Shown: one piece after another, positions 33,597 to 41,179 of the stretch
Position numbering within the stretch: the stretch's first letter is position 1
How the letters are laid out: every line of letters starts with the position of its first letter
From: Cytobacillus stercorigallinarum
GTDB lineage: Bacteria; Bacillota; Bacilli; Bacillales; Cytobacillaceae
Assembly: GCF_014836495.1 (NCBI RefSeq)
Contig: NZ_JACSQT010000012.1
Location: 31,204 to 95,203 of the forward strand
Length of the DNA: 64,000 bases
Direction of reading: 5' to 3'
The notes under the pieces: generated by a model
What the model was told of the DNA's origin: nothing
Seen by the model: only the letters and a program-made list of their open reading frames with translations
The model's database searches: none
Made by a program: the position numbers and the translations under genes

Positions 33597-34766
33597 TTGG
33601 AAAATCAATATTTTCATGAAATTTTTGATCGTAAAAATACGTCATCAGTGAAGTGGGAAATGACCAAAATGGTTTTTGGAGAAGAAGACGTCCTACCAAT
33701 GTGGGTCGCAGATATGGATTTCAAACCGCCTAAAGAGGTAACAAATGCACTTCAAAAACGTTTAAATCACGGAATTTATGGGTATACATTTGCTTCCCCA
33801 TCCTTACCAAAAGCAATCAAGGATTGGGTAAGTGCACATCACGGCTGGGATATTCCCCTGCAATCCATATTATACAATAGCGGTGTGGTTCCTTCCTTGG
33901 CAGCGGCTGTACAGACCTATACAGAAGAAGGGGACAATATATTAATACATACCCCTGTTTATCCGCCATTTACAAATGTCATTGAAAGTAATCATCGTAA
34001 AGTTTTACGGTCTCCATTAAAGCTTGTCAATGGACATTACAAAATTGATTTTGATGATTTTGAACAACAACTTAAAAAAGGGGCGAAGATGTTTATTCTC
34101 TGTAACCCTCATAATCCAGGAGGGAATGTATGGTCAAAAGAGGATTTACAGCAGATCGGAGACCTATGTATCGCTTATGATTGTTTAATCCTATCGGATG
34201 AAATTCATGCGGATCTAGTCTATAAGCCAAAAAAACATGTGGCTATTGCCAGCTTAAGTGAAGAATTGCGAGATCAGACGATTACATGTATTGCACCAAC
34301 GAAAACTTTTAATATTGCTGGGTTGCAAGCATCAGCCCTTATCATTCCCAATGAGACATTAAGGAAGAAATTTGCAGATTTTCAAGCAAAACAAGGCTTC
34401 CATCAGTTATCCATTTTTGGAATGATCGGTATGGAAGCTGCCTATATTTATGGAGCAGATTGGTTAGAAGCTTTACTCTCTTATTTACAACAAAATATCC
34501 AGAGTGTAAAAAGTTTTATAGAAAAGGAATTGCCTGATATTAATGTCATTGAACCAGAAGGGACGTATTTAATCTGGCTAGATTGTCGTCAACTCGGCTT
34601 AACTGATGAGGACATTCAGCAAAAGCTTGTAAAGAAGGGGAAACTTGGATTAGAGCCAGGACCTAAATACGGCCCAGGTGGAGAAGGGTTTGTCCGTATG
34701 AATATTGCCTGCCCTCATGACTTACTTATGGAAGGACTTCACCGTTTAAAAACAGCTTTTTCTTAA
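33597..34766 (+). CDS. patB: C-S lyase, PatB/MalY-type aminotransferase-fold enzyme
   Basis: A 389-residue fold-type I PLP enzyme. LPMWVADMDFKPP near residue 33 is the MalY/PatB signature. The cofactor lysine is in APTKTFNIAGLQ near residue 240. NPHNPGGNVWSKEDL and SDEIHADLVY come before it. It cleaves cystathionine, cysteine and related beta-C-S bonds, giving pyruvate, ammonia and a thiol. The start is TTG (33597) preceded by GGTGGG. The gene keeps its B. subtilis position after yugE, but the kinB gene that follows patB there is absent here. Confidence 0.92.
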   Translation: MENQYFHEIFDRKNTSSVKWEMTKMVFGEEDVLPMWVADMDFKPPKEVTNALQKRLNHGIYGYTFASPSLPKAIKDWVSAHHGWDIPLQSILYNSGVVPSLAAAVQTYTEEGDNILIHTPVYPPFTNVIESNHRKVLRSPLKLVNGHYKIDFDDFEQQLKKGAKMFILCNPHNPGGNVWSKEDLQQIGDLCIAYDCLILSDEIHADLVYKPKKHVAIASLSEELRDQTITCIAPTKTFNIAGLQASALIIPNETLRKKFADFQAKQGFHQLSIFGMIGMEAAYIYGADWLEALLSYLQQNIQSVKSFIEKELPDINVIEPEGTYLIWLDCRQLGLTDEDIQQKLVKKGKLGLEPGPKYGPGGEGFVRMNIACPHDLLMEGLHRLKTAFS

Positions 34767-34772
34767 ATAAAA

Positions 34773-34810
34773 ACATGTCGGAAGAACTATCTCCGACATG
34801 TTTTTTATTT
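34773..34810 (+). terminator. Terminator of patB (bidirectional)
   Basis: Arms ACATGTCGGA and TCCGACATGT (34773-34782, 34792-34801) followed by TTTTTATTTT. The convergent acetyltransferase gene ends at its edge and may share it. Confidence 0.87.
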
Positions 34811-35374
34811 TAATAAATTCTCTATATGCTTTTTTGTTTCTATCCAATCTTCTATTGTCACACTATACATCACTGTGTGACGAATTTCTCCATTCCTGCG
34901 AATCATATGATTGCGTAATACCCCTTCCTTTTTCGCACCAATTCTCTCAATTGCCCTTTGTGATTGGAGGTTCTCGTGGCCTGTTTTTATTTGTACTCGA
35001 TTTAATTTCAGTTCTTCAAAACAATAAGATAATAAAAGGTATTTACAATTTGTATTGATTGCACTGCGCCAATACTGAGGATGAAGCCATGTTGATCCGA
35101 TTTCTAACTTTTTATGGGTAAGATCCACATCTAAAAACCAGGTGCAGCCAATAATTTGCTGCTCCTTTTTATTAAAAATAACAAAAGGGAACTCTCTTCC
35201 TTCTTCACGCTTTTTGATACCTGATTCAACATATGTAACGACGTCATTATATTGAGTTAAGTCCACTGACATATGTATCCAAATTGACTCCTCTTTCGCT
35301 GCCTTACTTATCCCTTCTATATGACAAGTTTCGAGTGGAACCAGTTGTACTACACTATTTTCTAATACCTTCAT
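34805..35374 (-). CDS. GNAT-family N-acetyltransferase (RimJ/RimL type)
   Basis: A 189-residue acetyltransferase of the RimJ/RimL group. EIGSTWLHPQYWRSAINTNC near residue 92 forms the substrate- and CoA-binding strands. HENLQSQRAIERIGAKKEGVLRNH near residue 130 is the typical C-terminal motif, with the conserved Asn and Ser. Members acetylate ribosomal proteins, other protein N-termini or small molecules. The acceptor is unknown. It is a single gene, convergent with patB. Confidence 0.83.
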   Translation of the reverse strand: MKVLENSVVQLVPLETCHIEGISKAAKEESIWIHMSVDLTQYNDVVTYVESGIKKREEGREFPFVIFNKKEQQIIGCTWFLDVDLTHKKLEIGSTWLHPQYWRSAINTNCKYLLLSYCFEELKLNRVQIKTGHENLQSQRAIERIGAKKEGVLRNHMIRRNGEIRHTVMYSVTIEDWIETKKHIENLLK

Positions 35375-35571
35375 AAAACTCCTCTCCTTTAACCTATTAA
35401 AGCATATTTACAGTCAAATAATACAGGTTTTTACTTAATATTCTTAATTTTATTTCCGAGTTGATTTTCATTAAATTTATTTCATAACTTATGACAGACT
35501 TGGCTCATTTTAATCGGTTACTGCCATTTCCATCGATTAACAAGCCTAGTTTTTTATCGTTCTCTCAACAA

Positions 35572-35612
35572 TGAAAAAAAGAACAAATCCATTCCATTAG
35601 AATCTGTTCTTT
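35572..35612 (-). terminator. Terminator of the SodC-like gene
   Basis: Arms AAAGAACA and TGTTCTTT (35578-35585, 35605-35612) with an imperfect inner extension and seven T on the minus strand. Confidence 0.75.
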
Positions 35613-35633
35613 CTTCCATGCCTATAATGATGA

Positions 35634-36194
35634 TTAACTTTTACTATTTTGTGCTTCTTTCTGCTTTGGTTCTTTGTCTTTTGAAATCACTCCACATGCA
35701 ATTCTTTCTCCTGAATCGCCAGAAGGCTGTGTTATGCCATCATCGTTTTTTTCATCAATGACAATAGATGTACCATCTTTTGTTAATAATGACGACTTTT
35801 CATCTTTCATTGTAACCTCAGCTGCAACTAAATCCGTCTTCACTTTCCCATCATCTTCCACAATAATATTAGGTAAATCCCCCGCATGATGACCATCTTG
35901 ATTCAGTAAACCATGATCTTTATCTTCGGGATTAAAGTGATTGCCAGCCGATTTAAAGTCAGGTGCCTCACACTCACCTTTCTCATGGATATGAATCGCA
36001 TGATCCCCTGGTGGCAGACCCTTTAAATCTAACCCTACCTTGACCCCACTGGCCTGCTCTTCTAATTTAACTGTACCAAGAGAATCCCCAACTGCATTAA
36101 ACATTTCTACATCTACTTTTTTTACTTCCTGTTCTGTACAACCCATTAATAAAACAGATAGACTAAATAATAAATAAACCATCTTCTTATTCAT
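35634..36194 (-). CDS. Cu/Zn superoxide dismutase-like lipoprotein (YojM-like)
   Basis: A 186-residue exported lipoprotein. The signal ends in the lipobox LLMGC (Cys19). The SodC fold is clear: [27 protein letters not shown] supplies the H-x-H copper ligands and the bridging His, with HAGDLPNI and [10 protein letters not shown] later. At the position of the fourth copper ligand, where the usual motif is H-x-x-x-D-D/N, this protein has VIDEKNDD, so Asp replaces His. Cu binding and dismutase activity are therefore doubtful, as in B. subtilis YojM. TTGGAGG precedes the ATG at 36194. Confidence 0.85.
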   Translation of the reverse strand: MNKKMVYLLFSLSVLLMGCTEQEVKKVDVEMFNAVGDSLGTVKLEEQASGVKVGLDLKGLPPGDHAIHIHEKGECEAPDFKSAGNHFNPEDKDHGLLNQDGHHAGDLPNIIVEDDGKVKTDLVAAEVTMKDEKSSLLTKDGTSIVIDEKNDDGITQPSGDSGERIACGVISKDKEPKQKEAQNSKS

Positions 36195-36241
36195 AAAGAA
36201 AGCCTCCAAAAAGAAAATCATGCCCTTAGCTTTTCCCAATC

Positions 36242-36275
36242 AAAAAAAAATACAACCACTACTCAAAGTGGTTGT
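36242..36275 (-). terminator. Terminator of the small membrane protein gene
   Basis: Arms ACAACCACT and AGTGGTTGT (36252-36260, 36267-36275) followed by nine T on the minus strand. Confidence 0.87.
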
Positions 36276-36304
36276 TGAAAAGTTTACAAACATGAAAGTC
36301 GCCT

Positions 36305-36514
36305 TCAATCAACTGAAGAATTTTTACTTTTTTGTTTTAATTGATTTTCGAGTTCGCGTGTTTTTTCACTCTCTTTTTTTGAGTGGTGAATAAACCATCT
36401 CATTGCCAATGCAGCTAAAATCATAAAGGCAACTAACCATATAACGGCCGGAATATATTCTGTCTTGTCTTCAGGAAAATAAAGAAATAAAGAAAACACA
36501 TAAGTTTGAAGCAC
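36305..36514 (-). CDS. Small single-pass membrane protein, unknown
   Basis: A 69-residue protein with one clear membrane segment (about residues 20-40, IPAVIWLVAFMILAALAMRWF) and a charged C-terminal tail (SKKESEKTRELENQLKQK) likely to be a cytoplasmic amphipathic helix. I do not recognise the family. The GTG start has AAAGGAA 8 bases upstream, and a strong terminator follows, both of which support a real gene. It lies between the SodC-like and cyclophilin lipoprotein genes. Confidence 0.6.
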   Translation of the reverse strand: MLQTYVFSLFLYFPEDKTEYIPAVIWLVAFMILAALAMRWFIHHSKKESEKTRELENQLKQKSKNSSVD

Positions 36515-36582
36515 GGCTATGTTCCTTTCTTACCTTCGTTGGATATCCTTATTATAACAGTCGATGTAATCTATACCAACCT

Positions 36583-37323
36583 TTATTCGATGACTTGTAT
36601 TTTCTCAATAATCACGTCTTCTACTGGTTTATGGTTTTCATTTACTTCCACTTGTGCAATTTCATCAACAATATCCATCCCATCTATCACTTGTCCAAAA
36701 ACAGTATGACGCCCATCTAGCCATGGCGTCCCACCATTTTCCACATAAGTCTCAATGATGTCAGCTGGATATTCATTATCTTTCATTTGTTGTTCTAGGC
36801 CATCCCCTAATGTTGTATTCTGAACAATAAAGAATTGGCTACCATTTGTATCAGCACCTTTGTTAGCCATCGATAATGCACCGCGAATATTAAATAATTG
36901 ATTGGAGAACTCATCCTCAAAGAATTCCCCGTAAATACTCTCTCCACCAAGACCTGTACCTTCAGGGTCTCCCCCTTGAACCATAAACTCTTCCATCACA
37001 CGATGAAAGATAACCCCGTCATAATAGCCTTCTTTACTATGGGTGATAAAGTTTTCTACTGTCTTTGGTGCAATATCCGGAAAAAGTTTAATCGTGATTT
37101 CGCCTAATGATGTTACCATCTTAACCACTTGCTCATTGTCCCCTACTTCATTTGAAAGCTGCGGGAAATCCTTTACTGCATCAGTTTCACTTGTGTTCTT
37201 TTGCTTTTTTTCTTCTGTTTTCGACTCGTCCACTTTTTCAGCATCAGTTGTATCGTTATTCTCACCACAACCAGCAAGTAATAAAAGAAGAGTGGCAAAT
37301 AAAACGAACCATTTTTTTCTCAT
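36583..37323 (-). CDS. Cyclophilin-type peptidyl-prolyl isomerase lipoprotein
   Basis: A 246-residue lipoprotein whose signal peptide ends LLLLAGC (Cys17). An acidic Thr/Glu-rich linker precedes the cyclophilin domain (about residues 70-245). FHRVMEEFMVQGGDPEGTGLGG carries the catalytic Arg and the Gln; SMANKGADTNGSQFFI and LDGRHTVFGQVIDGMD complete the active site, so it should be active. It would help fold exported proteins at the membrane-wall interface, like PrsA. ATG at 37323 follows GGGAG; longer N-terminal readings lack a site. Confidence 0.9.
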   Translation of the reverse strand: MRKKWFVLFATLLLLLAGCGENNDTTDAEKVDESKTEEKKQKNTSETDAVKDFPQLSNEVGDNEQVVKMVTSLGEITIKLFPDIAPKTVENFITHSKEGYYDGVIFHRVMEEFMVQGGDPEGTGLGGESIYGEFFEDEFSNQLFNIRGALSMANKGADTNGSQFFIVQNTTLGDGLEQQMKDNEYPADIIETYVENGGTPWLDGRHTVFGQVIDGMDIVDEIAQVEVNENHKPVEDVIIEKIQVIE

Positions 37324-37470
37324 TTTCTCACTCCCAAACATATGTATTGTACTACCATTATTTTTAAAATAAACCATTTTGTAAAGAGCCTATCTATCTG
37401 TTTTATAGATTGTCTTTCCCTTATTTATCCTTCATAATAAAAGAAAGATCATTTGTCAGGGGGTACATCA

Positions 37471-37851
37471 ATGAGTGAATTAAAGATCGGAGATAAAGTT
37501 ACCGGAATATACAAAACCGGGAAATATATCGGAGAAATCACAGACATCCGTCCGCAAAATTATTTAGTAAGGGTCTTAGCAGTCCTTAAACACCCTACAC
37601 AAGGTGATTTACATCATCCAAAAGAAGTAGACGGTGTTTTCTTTCAAGAAAGAAGAGCATTGGCCTACAGAGAACAAACAAATATCCCTTTAAAAATGGT
37701 GAAACCTTTTACGGAAGAAATTCCCGACTATCAAGCTTCTCTTCAAGAAGCGATAGAAAAAATGCGCACGGACTTACTTAGCAAAAGCACACCATGGGCA
37801 GAAAAAAGCTTAATGAACTTAACATCATTAGAAAAAGACTATTTTAGATAA
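37471..37851 (+). CDS. kapB: Kinase-associated protein B (KapB)
   Basis: A 126-residue protein matching B. subtilis KapB, which is needed for KinB-dependent signalling into the sporulation phosphorelay. YKTGKYIGEITDIRPQNYLV near residue 15 and HPTQGDLHHPKEVD near residue 40 are the family landmarks. Despite the older lipoprotein label there is no lipobox or signal peptide here. In B. subtilis the gene sits behind kinB; no sensor kinase gene lies nearby in this window. GGGGG is 7 bases before the ATG. It ends in a strong terminator. Confidence 0.88.
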   Translation: MSELKIGDKVTGIYKTGKYIGEITDIRPQNYLVRVLAVLKHPTQGDLHHPKEVDGVFFQERRALAYREQTNIPLKMVKPFTEEIPDYQASLQEAIEKMRTDLLSKSTPWAEKSLMNLTSLEKDYFR

Positions 37852-37862
37852 TATTTTACAAT

Positions 37863-37910
37863 GCCCCCTGAATAATAGTGATTGTTCAGGGGGCTTGTTT
37901 ATATTTTCCT
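37863..37910 (+). terminator. Terminator of kapB
   Basis: Arms GCCCCCTGAA and TTCAGGGGGC (37863-37872, 37885-37894) followed by TTGTTTATATTTTCC. Confidence 0.87.
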
Positions 37911-38054
37911 TTATACACTGAACTGTTTTACTGCTGTCATTAATACCCCTATTATTAATGCGAGCTAGTCCCGAATATGGTTAGTGATGGTGTTGATATT
38001 CGCTGTTTAGAATCAACTTGATCACTTCTTTGATAACCTATAGAAAACGCAAAA

Positions 38055-38091
38055 AGTCAAAAAAATAAGACCCAAGTTTACTTTGAGTCTT
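38055..38091 (-). terminator. Terminator of kapD
   Basis: Imperfect arms (38067-38077 and 38081-38091) pair AAGACTCAAAGT with ACTTGGGTCTT on the minus strand, followed by ATTTTTTT. It overlaps the stop codon. Confidence 0.7.
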
Positions 38092-38705
38092 TACACATGC
38101 TGTTTTAACACTTTCGAGAAATCTATGACATCACCGATAGTAGCAGGCTTTGGCTTTTTTAAATAGCGCTTATCTTTTTCAACGAGCTTAAAGATTTGAT
38201 AAGTCGTTAGGGCATCATCCAATGCTTTATGATGCTTACCCGTGCCTTCTTTTCCATACTCTTGCACCGCCTTCCATAAACCTGTCTGATTCTGATTGCC
38301 GAAGAATCTTTTATACTCCATTGATAAATCTATTTCTTTACCATCAAAAGGGAAAGGTAATTTCGTATGTAGGCAATTATTACGGAGCACCTTCATGTCC
38401 ATATTTCCCCATGTCACAATATGCAAAGCGTTTTTACTTTGTATTTTCCTTAACTGTTCTAACATTTGTTGAAAAGTTATTCCTTCATCCACCTGTTGTT
38501 GAGAGATTTTCAAAAACGTGCTACACCTTTTAGATAAATGAGGATATTTGATCGGTTTTACAAAAGATGAAAACTGTTCAATAATTTTCCCATTCTCTAC
38601 TAAAATATAACCGACTTCGATGATTTCCGGATAAAACCCTTTCCAATTCCGCTCAGGCATTGTAAATTCAAAGTCAATAAATAAGTACCTCATACCTTCC
38701 ACCAT
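38091..38705 (-). CDS. kapD: DEDDh 3'-5' exonuclease family protein, KapD
   Basis: A 204-residue exonuclease-fold protein. The catalytic acids of the DEDDh family are visible: LFIDFEFTMPE (first Asp/Glu pair), NMDMKVL (third) and HHKALDDALTT (His and Asp). B. subtilis KapD blocks KinA-dependent entry into sporulation, and homologues also act on RNA ends. The kapB-kapD neighbourhood is conserved. AAGGGGGG precedes the ATG at 38705. An internal ATG at 38693 is possible. Confidence 0.88.
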   Translation of the reverse strand: MVEGMRYLFIDFEFTMPERNWKGFYPEIIEVGYILVENGKIIEQFSSFVKPIKYPHLSKRCSTFLKISQQQVDEGITFQQMLEQLRKIQSKNALHIVTWGNMDMKVLRNNCLHTKLPFPFDGKEIDLSMEYKRFFGNQNQTGLWKAVQEYGKEGTGKHHKALDDALTTYQIFKLVEKDKRYLKKPKPATIGDVIDFSKVLKQHV

Positions 38706-39204
38706 TTACGCCCCCCTTTGTGATATTCATAAGAAAAGCTTCTATTTGTTGGTGCAACTCCTTTATTCTTATTATAACATGCTATTTTTTTATTTTTCAG
38801 TTATTCATATTGAAATAACTAATCTCAAACTTACTCAATCATATTTCGCGATTGTCCAAAATATGTATTGTTTCGTTTAAATAAGCGTGTTACAGTACCT
38901 TCTTTTGTCCGATTGTATTATTTCTTTATAATTTTACCGTCGAGGAAAAATAACATTTTTTGTAAAATTTACTCAAGGTACTTTGTATCATTTTATATGA
39001 TTGTGTGCTATAACAACTTGATTTAAGATCTCTCAAATATATAATAGAATTCATACACAACTTATTGTATTTATTAAAGGTTAGTAGTAAATTTATAATA
39101 TTGAAATAATTAACAACACGAGAAATGCAGGCAAATGTTAAAAAGATGGACAATCTTTTAACAATTACACACATTTGTCATTATTGTACAGAGAGGGGTT
39201 TAGT
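38706..39204. other. AT-rich intergenic region with no recognised gene
   Basis: A 499-bp gap between the divergent kapD and permease genes. It is very AT-rich with many stops in all frames. I see no RNA gene, T-box, riboswitch or clear terminator. It should hold both promoters, but no hexamer pair stands out enough to name. Confidence 0.6.
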
Positions 39205-40545
39205 ATGGCTAAGCAAGAGTTAAAGAGAGATTTAAAGAACAGACATGTTCAGTTAATAGCCATTGGAGGAACGATTGGGACAGGCTTATTCTTAGGAGCA
39301 GGTAAATCGATTCAGATGGCTGGACCTGCTATTTTATTCGCCTACATAATGATTGGGATACTTGTATTTTTTATCATGAGGGCATTAGGTGAGCTTTTAT
39401 TATCTAACTCTGATTATCAGACTTTTACCGATTTTTCCATTGATTATATTGGTCCTTGGGCCGGGTATGTGACTGGCTGGACTTATTGGTTCTGTTGGAT
39501 CATGATTGGGATGGCAGATATCATTGCTGTTGGCGTGTACATGCAATATTGGTTTGATATACCCCAATGGATTCCAGCCATCATTTGTTTAATCTTGTTA
39601 TTGACGCTCAATTTACTAACAGTAAAACTTTTCGGAGAAATTGAATTTTGGTTTGCATTAATTAAAATTATTACCATAATCGCTTTAATCATTATTGGTA
39701 TCATTCTTTTAGTGATAGGATTCCAAACAGATTATGGAACTGTCTCAGTAAGTAATTTATGGGAACATGGTGGTATGTTACCAAACGGCATAACCGGCTT
39801 CTTGTTCGCTCTTCAAATGGTTGTTTTCGCATTTGTAGGTGTTGAATTAATTGGTGTAACGGCTGCAGAAACTGAAAATCCAAAAAAGAATATTCCATCT
39901 GCCATTAACAAAATACCACTGCGTATTCTCATTTTCTATATTGGAGCATTATTCGTAATCTTAAGTATCACACCATGGACAGAGCTATCTGCTTCCAGTA
40001 GTCCGTTTGTTTCTGTGTTTGGTTTAATAGGTATTCCGGTTGCTGCAGGTATCATTAATTTTGTTGTTATTACTTCCGCAGCATCAGCAGGTAATAGTAG
40101 TTTATTCTCAACAAGTAGAATGCTATATACTTTAGGTAAAAATGAGGATGCACCGAAAAAACTTGGGAAAGTAAATAAAAACCATGTACCAAGTAATGCA
40201 CTTTTTGTTTCTACAATCATCGTTGCATTAGGTGCGTTACTAAGCTATGTCATTCCTGATCAAGCATTCACGGTTGTTACAACTATTAGTACAATCTGTT
40301 TCTTCTGGGTATGGGGGGTCATTCTTGTTTCTCATATTCGTTATACAAAAACTCGACCGGACTTGCACAAGGCATCTACATTTAGAGCTCCACTGACACC
40401 TTTTGTGAACTATGTAGTCCTTGTAGCTTTTGCCGCTATACTAGTAATCATGTTCTTTTCAGATGACACACGAATACCATTAGTGCTTACACCTATTTGG
40501 TTTATTGCTCTATTTATTGCTTATCGTATTCGACGAAAAAAATAA
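39205..40545 (+). CDS. Amino-acid permease (APC family; D-serine/D-alanine/glycine or related)
   Basis: A 446-residue transporter with 12 predicted membrane segments. LIAIGGTIGTGLFLGAG near residue 18 is the helix-1 substrate and ion motif of amino-acid/polyamine/organocation permeases. FAFVGVELIGVTAAETENP near residue 218 is the helix-6 signature. The overall pattern is that of CycA/AapA-type proton symporters for Ala, Gly or D-Ser. GAGGGG precedes the ATG at 39205. Substrate choice among this group is not certain. It is monocistronic with a strong terminator. Confidence 0.87.
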   Translation: MAKQELKRDLKNRHVQLIAIGGTIGTGLFLGAGKSIQMAGPAILFAYIMIGILVFFIMRALGELLLSNSDYQTFTDFSIDYIGPWAGYVTGWTYWFCWIMIGMADIIAVGVYMQYWFDIPQWIPAIICLILLLTLNLLTVKLFGEIEFWFALIKIITIIALIIIGIILLVIGFQTDYGTVSVSNLWEHGGMLPNGITGFLFALQMVVFAFVGVELIGVTAAETENPKKNIPSAINKIPLRILIFYIGALFVILSITPWTELSASSSPFVSVFGLIGIPVAAGIINFVVITSAASAGNSSLFSTSRMLYTLGKNEDAPKKLGKVNKNHVPSNALFVSTIIVALGALLSYVIPDQAFTVVTTISTICFFWVWGVILVSHIRYTKTRPDLHKASTFRAPLTPFVNYVVLVAFAAILVIMFFSDDTRIPLVLTPIWFIALFIAYRIRRKK

Positions 40546-40570
40546 ATAAAAATTGGCTTCTTAGTCATGC

Positions 40571-40620
40571 AAAAACGAACCAATTCTTTTACACAATAGA
40601 ATTGGTTCGTTTTATTTTAT
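40571..40620 (+). terminator. Terminator of the permease gene
   Basis: A 16-bp inverted repeat (40572-40587 and 40598-40613) with a 10-base loop followed by a T-rich tract. Confidence 0.87.
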
Positions 40621-40719
40621 GAGTATCATTAGTCTCATAATTGAGAGCCTCTCCCTTCAGCAAATCCATTGGGTTATTATTTCAGTAACTTTAACCCTTT
40701 CTCAACAAATGCTAAGCTT

Positions 40720-40923
40720 TTATGAGACACTTCTGATTTTAACATATTCTCTTGGTGCAAATTCAGTCACACCTGCTTCAATTTCTAGGTCACTCCATTC
40801 ACTTTCATATCGATTAGATTGTTCGGTTTTAAACTTACTTGTCATTTCTTTTGCTTCAATTAACCAAACACTAAAGAAAATGGCAAAGAAAATCCCTAGA
40901 GAAATGATTATTTTTCCATACAT
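40720..40923 (-). CDS. Small membrane protein, unknown
   Basis: A 67-residue protein with one N-terminal membrane segment (IIISLGIFFAIFFSVWLIEA, about residues 5-24) and a charged outer or cytoplasmic tail rich in Glu. No family is recognised. GGTGG lies 7 bases before the ATG at 40923; the frame opens at a TTG two codons earlier. It is divergent from the Mrp operon and may be a real small gene, but it has no close terminator. Confidence 0.45.
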   Translation of the reverse strand: MYGKIIISLGIFFAIFFSVWLIEAKEMTSKFKTEQSNRYESEWSDLEIEAGVTEFAPREYVKIRSVS

Positions 40924-41179
40924 ATACAAACCACCACCTAAAAGTAGTTTGTATATTTATTCAAAAATTTATTCCTTCAAAAATTTTTTTCTCAAAAAAT
41001 ACGTGTTTCTACCTATTTAAAAAGTTAATTGGGAATCCTACTGGCAAACGATTTCTTCAATGCAAGTAACAACAATTTACGTTATAATTACTACCGTAGC
41101 CGTTAGGTTCTAATAGGAATGAGTATATTAGAGTGCATTAACTTGCAATTCATGATTTTTCTTCAAAGGGGGTAATTTC

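Noticed and set aside
35578..35612. GTTCTTT-like half-sites read as a SinR operator
   Set aside because: They are the arms of the terminator after the SodC-like gene, 20 bases apart, not near a promoter.
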